The notes below the pieces were generated by a model. The model saw only the letters and a program-made list of their open reading frames with translations. It had not been told where the DNA came from and searched no databases. DNA of 64,000 nt from Hygrophila difformis (lineage: Eukaryota; Streptophyta; Magnoliopsida; Lamiales; Acanthaceae): assembly GCA_030278955.1 (NCBI GenBank), contig JAOANR010000015.1, forward strand, positions 38,100,487 through 38,164,486, given 5' to 3'. Below are positions 33,862-44,951 of this stretch, one piece after another (position 1 is the first letter of the stretch; every line of letters starts with the position of its first letter). Position numbers and translations under genes: made by a program.

Positions 33862-36800
33862 TGTAACACCCCGGATTTGATAACTCAGGCCGGGATGTCA
33901 CCGCCACACCTCCCTAGCAAGGCGCGGTTTCTCCGAGCTTGCTAAAGAGATGCAAGGCTATGGTTTTTCAGAATTTAAAACATTCAAATAGTCCATTGTA
34001 ATATAATTTGAAAATAATGTCATTACAGTTGCAGCGGAGAATAATATTTAAACACATGTATTGCAGCGGAATTTAAATACTGGGCCAGCATGGCCAAAAC
34101 CCGGGTTAAACATGCCCGTTTGTGCAAGTCATAGGTGAGAACAAAACTTTTAAATAATGTTTTTCCCAATTAATCCCATGCATGCATACGAGGATGCATA
34201 TTCTTCATGCTCTGTAGAAAAAAGGAGAGAAAATATGGTTTGGTCAGCAAAACGTGCTGAGTAAGTTAACACCTAGTATGATCAAGGGGTTTCAAAGCCT
34301 TTCATTAAATTTAATAAAAACATACTTGTAGGCAATGTACGATTTAAGTTAATCATCCATTAATAAATAAATGGCGTAATTTAAAACAAGGATTTCACGT
34401 GATCATAATTCGCTTACATGATAAAATAATTGCAAAGAATGATTTAAAGGCGTAATTTAAACAAAGAATTTATTCAAGTCTTTTAAATTTTCTCATGACT
34501 TCAGGATTTGGTATCTTCAGGATTTCACTCTTTCACTTTTGTTCGATATGATCTAGTATAATTTGTTCTTGGGGAAACGAATCCGCAAGAATTTAAACGC
34601 ATCCTAGGGAATCAAATCCGTAGGAATCAACTCACGTCCTGGGGAATCGAACCCGCAGGAAAACAAACAATCGCCCTTGGGGAAATCGAACCCACAAGAA
34701 CTCAAATACATCCTAGGGAATTGAACCCATAGGAATCAACACACATCCTGGGGAATCGAACCCACAAGAAAACAAACAATCGCCCTTGGGGAATCGAACC
34801 CGCAAGAACTCAAATACATCCTAGGGAATTGAACCCATAGGAATCAACACACATTCTGGGGAATCAAACCCACAGGAAAACAAACAATCGCCCTTGGAGA
34901 ATCGAACCCGCAAGATCTCAAATACATCATAGGGAATTGAACCCATAGGAATCAACACACATCTTGGGGAATCGAACCCGCAGGAAAACAAACAATCGCC
35001 CTTGGGGAATCGAACCCGCAAGAACTCAAATACATCATAGGGAATTGAAACCATAGGAATCAACACACATCCTGGGGAATCGAACCCGCAGGGTAAGAAC
35101 ACATTTCGCAAATTTCACAAGTCTCTCAAAATATAACTTTACACAAGTCGCTGTCTTAATCCATACTTATTTAAAAATTCATTTTAAGTCCGAAAATTCT
35201 GAAATTTTCACAATATATCAAAAACACCCTAACGAACAACTTCCGTGTTTTAACGATTTCGAAATAAGTTGAGGAAACATGTCAAAAATTGAGTTTATTA
35301 CACAGGAAGTGTTCTGTCCGGATTCAGTTTTGGCACAGTTCAAATATTCGACTTTTTAACATATCAAATGGACTCTAAAAATTCTGAAATTTTATATGTA
35401 TATACTAGACATGATTATATACAACTTTTATTTAGATTGCCAACACTAGATCGGACTAGAAATTATAGAAACAGGTTCATCAATTTCGGACATAAGCACT
35501 GCCAGATTTTCGAAAAAGTTTGAAATCACAGTTTATGTTCGGTGTGATTTTAGGTAGCAAAAATTGATGAAAATCACTGAAATTTTTACACAACATAGAT
35601 TAATGTGTTAGGATCAAAAGTCTAGTTTTGCGTTTTTCGGTTTGAACTCTCGAAATAGGGGTTTTGGTCCAATTTCAAATCTGTCACCGTTTCAAGATCA
35701 ACTCTCAAGGCAGGTTGGTTCTCAGCCGTTTTCGGATATTAAAACGCAATGAAAAATTATGAGAATTTTATACAAACTATACCTATGTGTTAGGAATGTT
35801 TTTCATGTTTTAAGTTTTTCCGTTTGAGCAGTTTTAGGGGTCCGAATAATTCGCACCAAATCGCTGCGCCGTGGGTTTTTCGTGTTGACAGATTTTAGAG
35901 TTACTAAATCTCTATGTTTGGTTGCATTTTAAGTCAACCAAAACCAAGTAAGCATTAACTTACGGTGGGGATGATGTCTAGGAGGTCACGGGGTCATCCG
36001 GAATCCACGGGATGTCACGAACGAATCTCCTCAAGTCGGTTTCCTCTTCCAACGTCCACGAACCGAATCCGCAAGTAAAAATCCTTAGTTAGATCAGACT
36101 TGTGGATTCAAAAAAGTGTAGATAACTCAAAAACCACTTACCAATGTCCTAGGGGTCTGTCTTCTCCTTCTCAAGTCCTTCTTGTTCGGATTTCGTCGTC
36201 GGAACTTCAAGAACACAAGGGATTTCGGGGTTTTCGACTTTGGGAGGAGTTTGAGAGAATGTGAGGAGAAGGGGGGCTGCTCTAGGGTTGTGTGTGTCGA
36301 ATTTAGGGTTAGGGAGCTGCTTAATGTCGTCCCCAATATCCTTCCATAGCCCGGGATTGAGTTTCCATCGTCGGGGGTCGAAAATATGACAAGAAGATCG
36401 TCGGAACGCGTTGTTGCCGTTTTCTGGGGGGGATCACGCGGTGGTGGCGTGCTGATAGGATAAACGCCGCGCGGCCAGCGTGCGGCCTCCGCCTAGACCT
36501 CGGTCCGGGCGGGTCCGTGCGATCCGATCGGGCCTTTTCTCCTCTCTTTCGGACTTCTGTGCTCCTACGTTTTCGGGCTCGATTTTTCGGGTCATTCTCG
36601 GATTATAAATTCTTATCTTAAATTTATCTCGTTTCGAATTAATCCCGTATTCGAAATCTTGAGTCCGTCGCGTTTGGATTCGTCGGCTTCTAAATCGTCG
36701 TCTTTTGACTCCCGTGTAATAATATATTTATTTAAATCGTTTTCGACTTCGCGAGTTCTTGGAATTAAAATTCTTTTTCTTCTTGAATTTAATTCCAATT

Positions 36801-36987
36801 CTTTTGACTCAATTCATGGAATGTCTTCGGGCTTCCTTTCCCTCTTTTATTCCATTTCGAATATTTGAATTTATCGGCGTTTCATTTTCCGAGCAATTTA
36901 TTGTGATAAATTATTTTCTTCTTCTCGGAGATATTTAAGAAACTAATTTTATTCCTTTGGACGCCGATAAAATTCTCGGGTATTACA
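33862..36987 (-). repeat. element 1, 5' LTR
   Basis: 3,126 bp, TG...CA ends, clearly homologous to the 28779-31785 LTR but with scattered substitutions and one extra 108-bp hairpin trimer, which accounts for most of the length difference. Confidence 0.9.
34565..35093 (-). repeat. tandem T-arm-like hairpins, 15 copies (element 1, 5' LTR)
   Basis: Five trimers: CCTG-type hairpins start at 34638, 34747, 34855, 34963 and 35071. Stem example at 34638-34659 (plus): CCTG, GGG, loop AATCGAA, CCC, one bulged G, CAGG. Most variants keep pairing or use G-U pairs; a few copies have a single mismatch. Confidence 0.85.
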
Positions 36988-36992
36988 TCGGA

Positions 36993-37973
36993 CCCTTAAG
37001 CCCAAAATGATGTTATAATAGCATATTTCACATCGGATCATCATCTTGGTGCATTCTGGAAAAGGCCATGACGCCAACCGCCCTATGACGCCAACCACGT
37101 TGGGGTCATAGGGTAGGTTTGGCGTCATAAGCATTTTTCGGCCCAACACATGCTGGAAGTGCTATGAAGCCAACCATCCTTTTGACGTCAACCAGGTTGA
37201 GGTCATAGGGTGTGTTTGGCGTCATAAGTGCTTTTCGGCCAAAAATTTGTTCCATGTTGTGAATGTTTCTCGTCATGGCCCCACGGATCATGACGCAATT
37301 CCCATACTTCATGGCATGGAACCCTAAATTTTTGCATGTTACATTTATGTTCCTCATGACGCGGAACCCATGACGTGATCCTAGGATCACGTCATAATTT
37401 AGTGCTCCACGTCATGACCCTCCCCAACTTCAAAAGAAAAATTTCTAAGTCATGCATGACGCCGAACCCTCGTATGACGCCAACCTTTGGCATCATCTCT
37501 AAGGCTTTGGGTCATAAGTGATTCCCTCCAACCCGTTTGACGTCAACCCCATGACGCAATCCTATAATCACGTCATGAGGTTGGTTGACGTCAAACATTA
37601 CCCATTTTCATCCAAAATTCTTATTCCATTATCTTTAACCCACCATTATGTTGCATCACTCACATTTTAACCCCACGAGTTAAGATGTAATATCTCAGAT
37701 CGCAACATAAGGCGTTATGCTGCCAAAATTTTCATTCTCCATTTTCTCACTTAAATAATTGAACCTTTGCATCAATGATCAAAGATCAAGATTAGCAATA
37801 ATTAAGGTCAATGACCATTTGGTGTAAGGAATTTTGTTCAATTCATCATTAAAAGATTATTGTAAAAAAATTCATTCAATCTAAACAAATAATCTGGATT
37901 GTAATTTATTAATTATGGGAAGAAAGATTATTTAGGTTAGTGAGTATTTATGGATCTAATGCAAGATGATTTT
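36993..37973. other. non-coding stretch between elements 1 and 2
   Basis: It continues the sequence interrupted at 28778. It holds TGACG-palindrome block 2 and AT-rich sequence, and no ORF of note. Confidence 0.5.
37060..37600. repeat. TGACG-palindrome block 2
   Basis: TTGACGTCAA at 37182, 37537 and 37585. It includes a 26-bp perfect palindrome at 37370-37395, centred on CCTAGG with ATGACG tips, and two diverged tandem units containing GTTTGGCGTCATAAG (about 37081-37160 and 37175-37240). Confidence 0.8.
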
Positions 37974-40868
37974 TGTAATACCCCGTAAGGTAGACATTTA
38001 TTTTTGACTATATGTATTCCGAATGAATAAATAAACATATTCAAATTGTTTTGAACTACGTCATGGCTTGATCCCTCCACCGGGTACGTAGGCAGCTTAG
38101 AAGTCTTAATTCTAAGTTCAGTCAAAAATAATAAAACAAACAAAATGGCTATAGCACGAGAAAAGCCGAAACCCAACTTCGAGGACGAAGTTGATCATTA
38201 AGGAGGGTAGACTGTAATACCCGAGAATTTTCCAACATAAAATAAATACAATAAATAAAATAAATAAATAAATAAATATAATAAACATGATAAAGGGATA
38301 AAGAATCATAAAAGATGAGAAATGAGATTTAAATTAAAAAGGAATCAAAGTTCCGAACACCCGGGACTCCGAAGATAATTTAATTGAATAAATGGTCACA
38401 CGGGGACCTGACACCGATAGACTCAATAACTCGAGTCCAAATATAAATTTAGGTCCGAATAAAATTAAGATAGGAAATCGGAGCCCGAAAATATCCCGAA
38501 AATCCGAATCCGGGAACATAGAGGGATAGAAGTCCGAAAGAGAGGAGGAAAGACCCGACGGATCGCACGACCCAGCCCAGACCGAAGTCCAGGCCAGGAT
38601 GGCGCGGTGTCCACGCGCTCTTTAAGGGTTTCCCGCGCCAAGTGCGCGCCGTCAAGGCAGTTGCGGCGTTCCGCGATTTTCTCGCCCGATTCCGGATTTT
38701 TCGACTTTCGGTTGAACATCTTTCGACTCTAGACCCTTAGAGTCAGATCTTGGACGCCCTAGGTTTTAGTTATCTATAAATAAGACCTCCTAAGAGCTCC
38801 GAATACGTTTGAAACCCTACGAAAACTCTCTATACGTCGAAAGCCCTAGTCCCGGAGTCGTCGGAGGCACAACACCGAGAGAAGGGACTGACTTGGACGA
38901 ATTGGGGTCTTCTATCGCCTTGGTAAGATCCGATCTATTCCTCTATACATTCTTGATTCGAAAACAAATCCTAACCTCATCCTTTTTCTATTCTAAACTC
39001 CCGATCCGAATCGAGAGCGAAGAACCCGACAAACGGAGAGGATAAACGGAGGACTGGAAGCCACGCCACCGAATCGACGATCCCGGACGCTCAACAATCT
39101 GTAAGTTAACGCTTACTTTGGTTTTGGGTTGTTAAAAGATTCGAACATATAGATCTAATGGAACCCTACCTAAAATCTGTCTACACCGGCGCAGCGCTTT
39201 TATTGAATTTATTCGGACCCCTTAAAACGTTCAAACGAGAAAACTTAAAATACGAAAAACATTCCTTAGACACTGATCTAGCTCTTGTAAAAATTTCATA
39301 ATTTTTCATCGTGTTTCGATATCCGAAAACGATCGTAAACGAGCCTGCTTTAGATTTAGATCTTGAAACGATGATAGATTCTTTATTCGAACTTGTTGGT
39401 GATTTCTACCTTAGATCTAGACCGATCTAGGCTTGGCGTTGAACATAAGAGTTGTAGATCTATACGTTATGAATACTTCCGTAAAATTTCAGAATTTTTC
39501 GTGATGATTTGATATATGAAATCCACCCCAAACCGAACTGGTTTAAAATCAGATCCTGAAAACTGGACAAGAACATAGATTCGAATTTGCTGACGTTTTT
39601 GATTATGGTTCTAGGCCGAATTAGATCTTTAGCCGAACATGAAAGTTGTAGATAATTGTCTTAAAATGATCTCTGTAAAATTTCATCAAATTTAGAGTTC
39701 ATTTGCTATGGTAGATCTCGAAACTTTTAAACTGCTGTGTGAAAACGCGGACAGATTTTTGATCTGACGAAAATTGACGTTGTTGACCTGTTTCGGTGTC
39801 TCGGATCGAAAAAGTTAAAACATAAAAGTTGTAGATCTCGACGTTTTGGAGTTAGTCGTGAAATATCGGAATTTTTGAAATTAAATCTGATTTTAGACGA
39901 ATTTTAGAGTAAACTGTGGTTAACCGAATCAAATCTTGATATCTTGTGTAAACGGTGAAATTAGCCTTTGAGGTTGAAACGGATAGAAATTCTTTGAAAT
40001 ACAATATACGAAACGAGAAGATTAAAATCTTGCGGGTTATGACCAAGCTAGATACTGTCAATGTTCTCTGCGGCTTGGGACATAAGAGCCCAAGTGTATG
40101 TCTAGGTTGACGTAAGAGCCCTAGTGAAACACTGATCGTATGGCTAGCGGACGGATTAACTCTAATTAAAAGATTGACCATGATACCTGTGGACATAAGA
40201 GCCCAGGCGTAAGGCTGGCGGACATAAGAGCCCTAGCGGTGGTGATCTGTAAAAGAATCGAAACGAGACATCGATAAGGGAATCCAATTAAGTCCTCGAT
40301 AATTTGTGTTTTTAAATTTATGGCAACTTATTTAATTACGTTGCAAGCTATATTGATGATCTTATGAATCCATGTCTTCATGCGATTACATGAATTATTT
40401 AAATTATGCACATGTCTTCATTAAATTTAATTAAAGGCTTTGAAACCTCATAATCTTGTACGTGTTAACTTACTCAGCAAGTTTTGCTGACCAAACGATA
40501 TTTTTCCTTTTTCTTTCAGAGTTGAGAATTATGCATCGTCATATGCATACATGGGCAATTTGGGAAGACATATTATTTTGAATTATTGTATTAGACTAGA
40601 TCTTGCATGAACGGGCCTGTTTAACTCGTGTCTTGGCCATGTTGGCCCTATTATTAATTTCCGCTGCATTATACATATGTAAATATTAATTTCCGCTGCA
40701 ACTTTGATGTACTATTTTTAAATTATATATGAATGGGCTGTTTGAATGTTTTGAATTTTGAAAAACCATAGCCTTGCATCTCTTTAGCAAGCTCGGAGAA
40801 ACCGTATCTTGCTAGGGAGGTGTAGCGGTGACATCCCGACCTGGGTGACCAAAAACCGGGGTGTTACA
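37974..40868 (+). repeat. element 2, 5' LTR (long form)
   Basis: It starts at the outer LTR start. At 38200-38213 it contains the inner polypurine tract AAGGAGGGTAGAC followed by TGTAATACCCGAG at 38214, which is where the LTRs of the related solo copy begin. A hairpin AACTTCG/CGAAGTT lies just ahead of the inner tract. Covarying hairpins lie at 40074-40237. Confidence 0.88.
40074..40237 (+). repeat. tandem hairpins with GACATAAGAG loops (element 2, 5' LTR)
   Basis: Stems: CTTGGG/CCCAAG (40074-40094), CTAGG/CCTAG (40102-40124), CCTG-T-GG/CC-CAGG (40186-40207) and GCTGG-C-GG/CCCTAGC (40214-40237). The loop ACATAAGAG (ACGTAAGAG once) is constant while the stems differ but stay paired. A further decayed copy probably lies at 40141-40160. 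The 3' LTR has the same set from 44796. Confidence 0.8.
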
Positions 40869-40871
40869 AGT

Positions 40872-40885
40872 TGGTATCAGAGCCC
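40872..40885 (+). promoter_or_regulatory. primer binding site of element 2 (initiator-Met tRNA)
   Basis: TGGTATCAGAGCCC, an exact match to the usual site, three bases after the LTR. A near copy GGTATAAGAGCCCGG lies about 65 bp downstream, just after a reversed copy TCTGATACCA. Confidence 0.92.
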
Positions 40886-41582
40886 AGAATATTTTAAAGC
40901 TATTTATTTTAAAGAAAATATCTGATACCAAAGTTGGTATAAGAGCCCGGCTATTTTTAAACTATTATTTTTAAACTATTATTTTTAAAACTATTATTAT
41001 TTTTCAACTATTATTAATATTTTGACTATTATTTTAAATTTTAAAGTATTAATTCCATTGAAAATTTTTATTTTAAAACCCATGGAAAAGTAGATGTATG
41101 GTGCATTAAATTATTTTTGGGGGAAATCATTATTGCATGTGCATATTGCATTTCCTTTGGTTAGAGAACTTAGAATCTTGGCGAACTTTAACTTAGCATC
41201 TTGGCGAATTATAACCTAGAATCTTGGCGAAGTTTAACCTAGGTCTTTTGCTTGCACCGGATAACATAGAAGCTTGACATCGAATTAGAAACGCTCACTA
41301 GAGACTGATCTTGCCTTAGTTCTAGATCGCGTTCATCTAAGCGCTCGCCTAAGCATAACAAATCTCGGCCTTAGCCATTCCTATCCTTGTACGAATTAGA
41401 AAACTTCTTCATGTGGAACAATAAGAAAATCAAGTTTTATTAAAACACTCTTTATTCCCAAAATCTTGTTTGGGTTTCCAAACAACAAATCCGAAAATTT
41501 AAAATTAGAAATTTACGAAACGTCTTGTTCGAGCGATCTATCTAAACCAAGATAAGCTAATCTATACGCGTTATAACAGAAA

Positions 41583-42647
41583 ATGGCGCCTAGGAGGAAA
41601 CCAAGGAAGGTGAGTCCAAACGGCACTGACGCTAACCTTTCCAACACGCCCAACAACAGTGAAAGTCCTCAGAACCTAGGAGAGCAAGTGCCTCAAGCGC
41701 CCAATAATATGGAAGCACGTTTGAAAACGATAGAGGGAATCCTAGTGGCATTAGGAAATGCGGAGGTGCATAGGACACCTGCAGCAGTACCTCCGCCCGT
41801 AGCTCAAACCAACTATCTGGCGTTGGTGAATCCCTATCAACCACCACGTTATGATGGGCAGGAGGATCCCGCCAAACTAGAGTGGTGGATCCGTACATTT
41901 GATAAGCTCTTGGATGCTATCAAATGTCCCGATGAGGCAAAGACACGAGTAGCAACCTACTACTTAGGAGGCGAAGCCGATGAGTGGTGGCAAGACCTCC
42001 AGAGGAATTTAGAGGAAGCTGAAGAAGCTTATTCGTGGACTAAACTTAAGGAGGATCTAAGGGACCGATTCTACCCCATGAGCACCAAGGCGGCAATGTA
42101 CGAAGAGTTTTTATCACTGAAGCAAGAGGGACGGACGGTGCAGGAGTATTACACCCGGTTTAAGGAATTGGTACGATTTGCTACGAGGATAGTACCAACC
42201 GACTCTGACAAGGCCCAGAAATTCGAGATGGGTCTAAACCTTAGTATCCGGGAGATACTTGCAGTAGGACAATTCACGAACCTGCAGACGGTTTATGATC
42301 GAGCTGTAGCAATTGATCGAGTCCAGCAACTGAAGCGTAAGGAAAATGGGGAGTCGAGCAAGGACTCGCAAGGAGTTGAGAAGAAGAATCGGAGCAATAA
42401 CGGTGGACAAGATAGGAACGAGAATAAGGATTTCTATAATGGGAGAAATGGCATACGTCGTACAGTCGTACCACGTTGCCCACAGTGCCACCAAGCCCAT
42501 CTGGTGTGCGAGTGCCCAAGGCGCGGGACTTGTTATAGATGTGGTGGGGAAGACCACATGATTAGGGAATGTAATGTTCGTGAGGAGATGATTGAGAAGG
42601 GGATAGAATTGGTAAACCCTCAACAAGGAGATCAAGGAATAGAATAA
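41583..42647 (+). CDS. Gag polyprotein of element 2 (intact)
   Basis: 354 aa, beginning MAPRRKPRKVSPNG. The domain layout is the same as in the Gag of element 1: an N-terminal Pro/Asn-rich arm, a Retrotrans_gag domain (NPYQPPRYDGQEDPAKLEWW, YYLGGEADEWWQDL, QEYYTRFKELVRF), a basic linker, then CPQCHQAHLVCEC and the zinc knuckle CYRCGGEDHMIREC. It forms the particle that packages the element RNA; enzymes must come from an autonomous relative. The start ATG follows a long untranslated leader after the primer site. The stop is 48 bp from the outer polypurine tract, with no room for pol. No stops or frameshifts are seen. Confidence 0.92.
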   Translation: MAPRRKPRKVSPNGTDANLSNTPNNSESPQNLGEQVPQAPNNMEARLKTIEGILVALGNAEVHRTPAAVPPPVAQTNYLALVNPYQPPRYDGQEDPAKLEWWIRTFDKLLDAIKCPDEAKTRVATYYLGGEADEWWQDLQRNLEEAEEAYSWTKLKEDLRDRFYPMSTKAAMYEEFLSLKQEGRTVQEYYTRFKELVRFATRIVPTDSDKAQKFEMGLNLSIREILAVGQFTNLQTVYDRAVAIDRVQQLKRKENGESSKDSQGVEKKNRSNNGGQDRNENKDFYNGRNGIRRTVVPRCPQCHQAHLVCECPRRGTCYRCGGEDHMIRECNVREEMIEKGIELVNPQQGDQGIE

Positions 42648-42680
42648 TAAGTAGGCAGTTATGGGGACATAACTGAAGTC

Positions 42681-42935
42681 CTAAGGGGGAGAGGATGTAA
42701 TACCCCGTAAGGTAGACATTTATTTTTGACGATATGTATTCCGAATGAATAAATAAACATATTCAAATTGTTTTGAACTACGTCATGGCTTGATCCCTTC
42801 ACTGGGTACGTAGGCAGCTTAGAAGTCTTAATTCTAAGTTCAGTCACAAAATAATAAAACAAACAAAAGACTATAGCACGAGAAAAGCCGAAACCCAACT
42901 TCGAGGACGAAGTTGATCCTTAAGGAGGGTAGACT
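42681..42935 (+). promoter_or_regulatory. two polypurine tracts and two LTR starts (element 2, 3' side)
   Basis: The outer tract CTAAGGGGGAGAGGA (42681-42695) is followed by TGTAATACCCCG at 42696. About 240 bp later the inner tract AAGGAGGGTAGAC (ending at 42935) is followed by TGTAATACCCGAG. The TSD at 37969/53712 shows that element 2 used the outer one. The stretch before the inner tract (AACTTCGAGGACGAAGTT) resembles the 3' end of pol in chromoviral Ty3/gypsy elements. Confidence 0.8.
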
Positions 42936-44951
42936 GTAATACCCGAGAATTTTCCAACATAAAATAAATACAATAAATAAAATAAATAAATAAATAAATA
43001 TAATAAACATGATAAAGGGATAAAGAATCATAAAAGATGAGAAATGAGACTTAAATTAAAAAGGAATCAAAGTTCCGAACACCCGGGACTCCGAAGACAA
43101 TTTAATTGAATAAATGGTCACACGGGGACCTGACACCGATAGACTCAATAACTCGAGTCCAAATATAAATTTAGGTCCGAATAAAATTAAAATAGGAAAT
43201 CGGAGCCCGAAAATATCCCGGAAATCCGAATCCGGGAACATAGAGGGATAGAAGTCCGAAAGAGAGGAGGAAAGACCCGACGGATCGCACGACCCAGCCC
43301 AGACCGAAGTCCAGGTCAGGATGGCGCGGTGTCCGCGCGCTCTTTAAGGGTTTCCCGCGCCAAGTGCGCGCCGTCAAGGCAGTTGCGGCGTTCCGCGATT
43401 TTCTCGCCCGATTCCGGATTTTTCGACTTTCGGTTGATCATCTTTCGACTCTAGACCCTTAGAGTCAGATCTTGGACGCCCTAGGTCTTAGTTATCTATA
43501 AATAAGACCTCCTAAGAGCTCCGAATACGTTTGAAACCCTACGAAATCTCTCTATACGTCGAAACCCTAGTCCCGGAGTCGTCGGAGGCACAACACCGAG
43601 AGAAGGGACTGACTTGGACGAATTTGGGGTCTTCTATTGCCTTGGTAAGATCCGATCTATTCCTCTATACATTCTTGATTCGAAAACAAATCCTAACCTC
43701 GTCCTTTTTCTATTCTAAACCCCCGATCCGAATCGAGAGCGAAGAACCCGACAAACGGAGAGGATAAACGGAGGACTGGAAGCCACGCCTCCGAATCGAT
43801 GATCCCGGACGCTCAAAAATCTGTAAGTTAACCCTTACTTTGGTTTTGGGTTGTTAAAAGATTCGAACATATAGATCTAATGGAACCCTACCGAAAATCT
43901 GTCTACACCGGCGCAGCGTTTTTATTGAATTTATTCGGACCCTTTAAAATGTTCAAACGAGAAAACTTAAAATACGAAAAACATTCCTAAGACACTGATC
44001 TAGCTCTTGTAAAAATTTCATAATTTTTCATCGTGTTTCGATATCTGGAAACGATCGTAAACGAGCCTGCTTTAGATTTAGATCTTGAAACGATGATAGA
44101 TTCTTTATTCGAACTTGTTGGTGATTTCTACCTTAGATCTAGACCGATCTAGGCTTGGCGTTGAACATAAGAGTTGTAGATCTATACGTTATGAATACCT
44201 CCGTAAAATTTCAGAATTCTTCACGATGATTTGATATATGAAATCCACCCCAAACCGAACTGGTTTAAAATCGGATCCTGAAAACTGGACAAGAACATGG
44301 ATTCGAACTTGCTGACGTTTTTGTCTACGGTTCTAGGCCAAATTAGATCTTTAGCCGAACATGAAAGTTGTAGATAATTGTCTTAAGATGATCTCTGTAG
44401 AATTTCATCAAATTTAGAGTTCATTTGCTATGGTAGATCTCGAAACTTTTAAACTGATGTGTGAAAATGCGGACAGATTTTTGATCTGACGAAAATTGAC
44501 GTTGTTGACCTGTTTCGGTGTCTCGGATCGAAAAAGTTAAAACATAAAAGTTGTAGATCTCGACGTTTTGGAGTTATTCGTGAAATTTCGGAATTTTTGA
44601 AATTAAATCTGATTTTAGACGAATTTTAGAGTAAACTGTGGTTAACCGAGTCAAATCTTGATATCTTGTGTAAACGGTGAAATTAGCCTTTGAGGTTGAA
44701 ACGGATAGAAATTCTTTGAAATACAATATACGAAACGAGAAGATTAAAATATTGCGGGTTATGACCAAGCTAGATACTGTCAATGTTCTCTGCGGCTTGG
44801 GACATAAGAGCCCAAGTGTATGTCTAGGTTGACGTAAGAGCCCTAGCGAAACACTGATCGTATGGCTAGCGGACGGATTAACTCTAATTAAAAGATCGAC
44901 CATGATACCTGTGGACATAAGAGCCCAGGCGTAAGGCTGGCGGACATAAGA
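42696..44951 (+). repeat. element 2, 3' LTR, left part
   Basis: It matches 37974-40227 of the 5' LTR with few differences and is broken at 44951 by the nested Ty3/gypsy element, inside the loop of the last hairpin. It resumes at 53062. Confidence 0.9.

Larger units (their letters stand above)
28779..36987 (-). mobile_element. gag-only LTR retrotransposon (TR-GAG type), element 1
   Basis: It is bounded by TGTAACACCCCGG on the left and CGGGTATTACA on the right, with the 5-bp duplication TCGGA at 28774-28778 and 36988-36992. The LTRs are very long (3,007 and 3,126 bp) and the interior is only about 2.1 kb, with one gag ORF on the minus strand and no protease, RT or integrase. The primer site next to the right LTR matches initiator-Met tRNA. 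A gag-only element with long LTRs matches the described TR-GAG class, which depends on an autonomous relative, here probably a Tekay/Del-like Ty3/gypsy element. Confidence 0.92.

Noticed and set aside
34821..35111. 96-codon minus-strand ORF with repeated CGFDSP-like peptides
   Set aside because: It is the translation of the hairpin array; the unit length and the covariation argue for structure, not protein.
38214..38240. Inner TGTAATACCCGAG as the true left end of element 2
   Set aside because: Its flank (TAGAC) has no partner at the right end, whereas the outer start has the matching ATTTT duplication and a transition to unrelated sequence.
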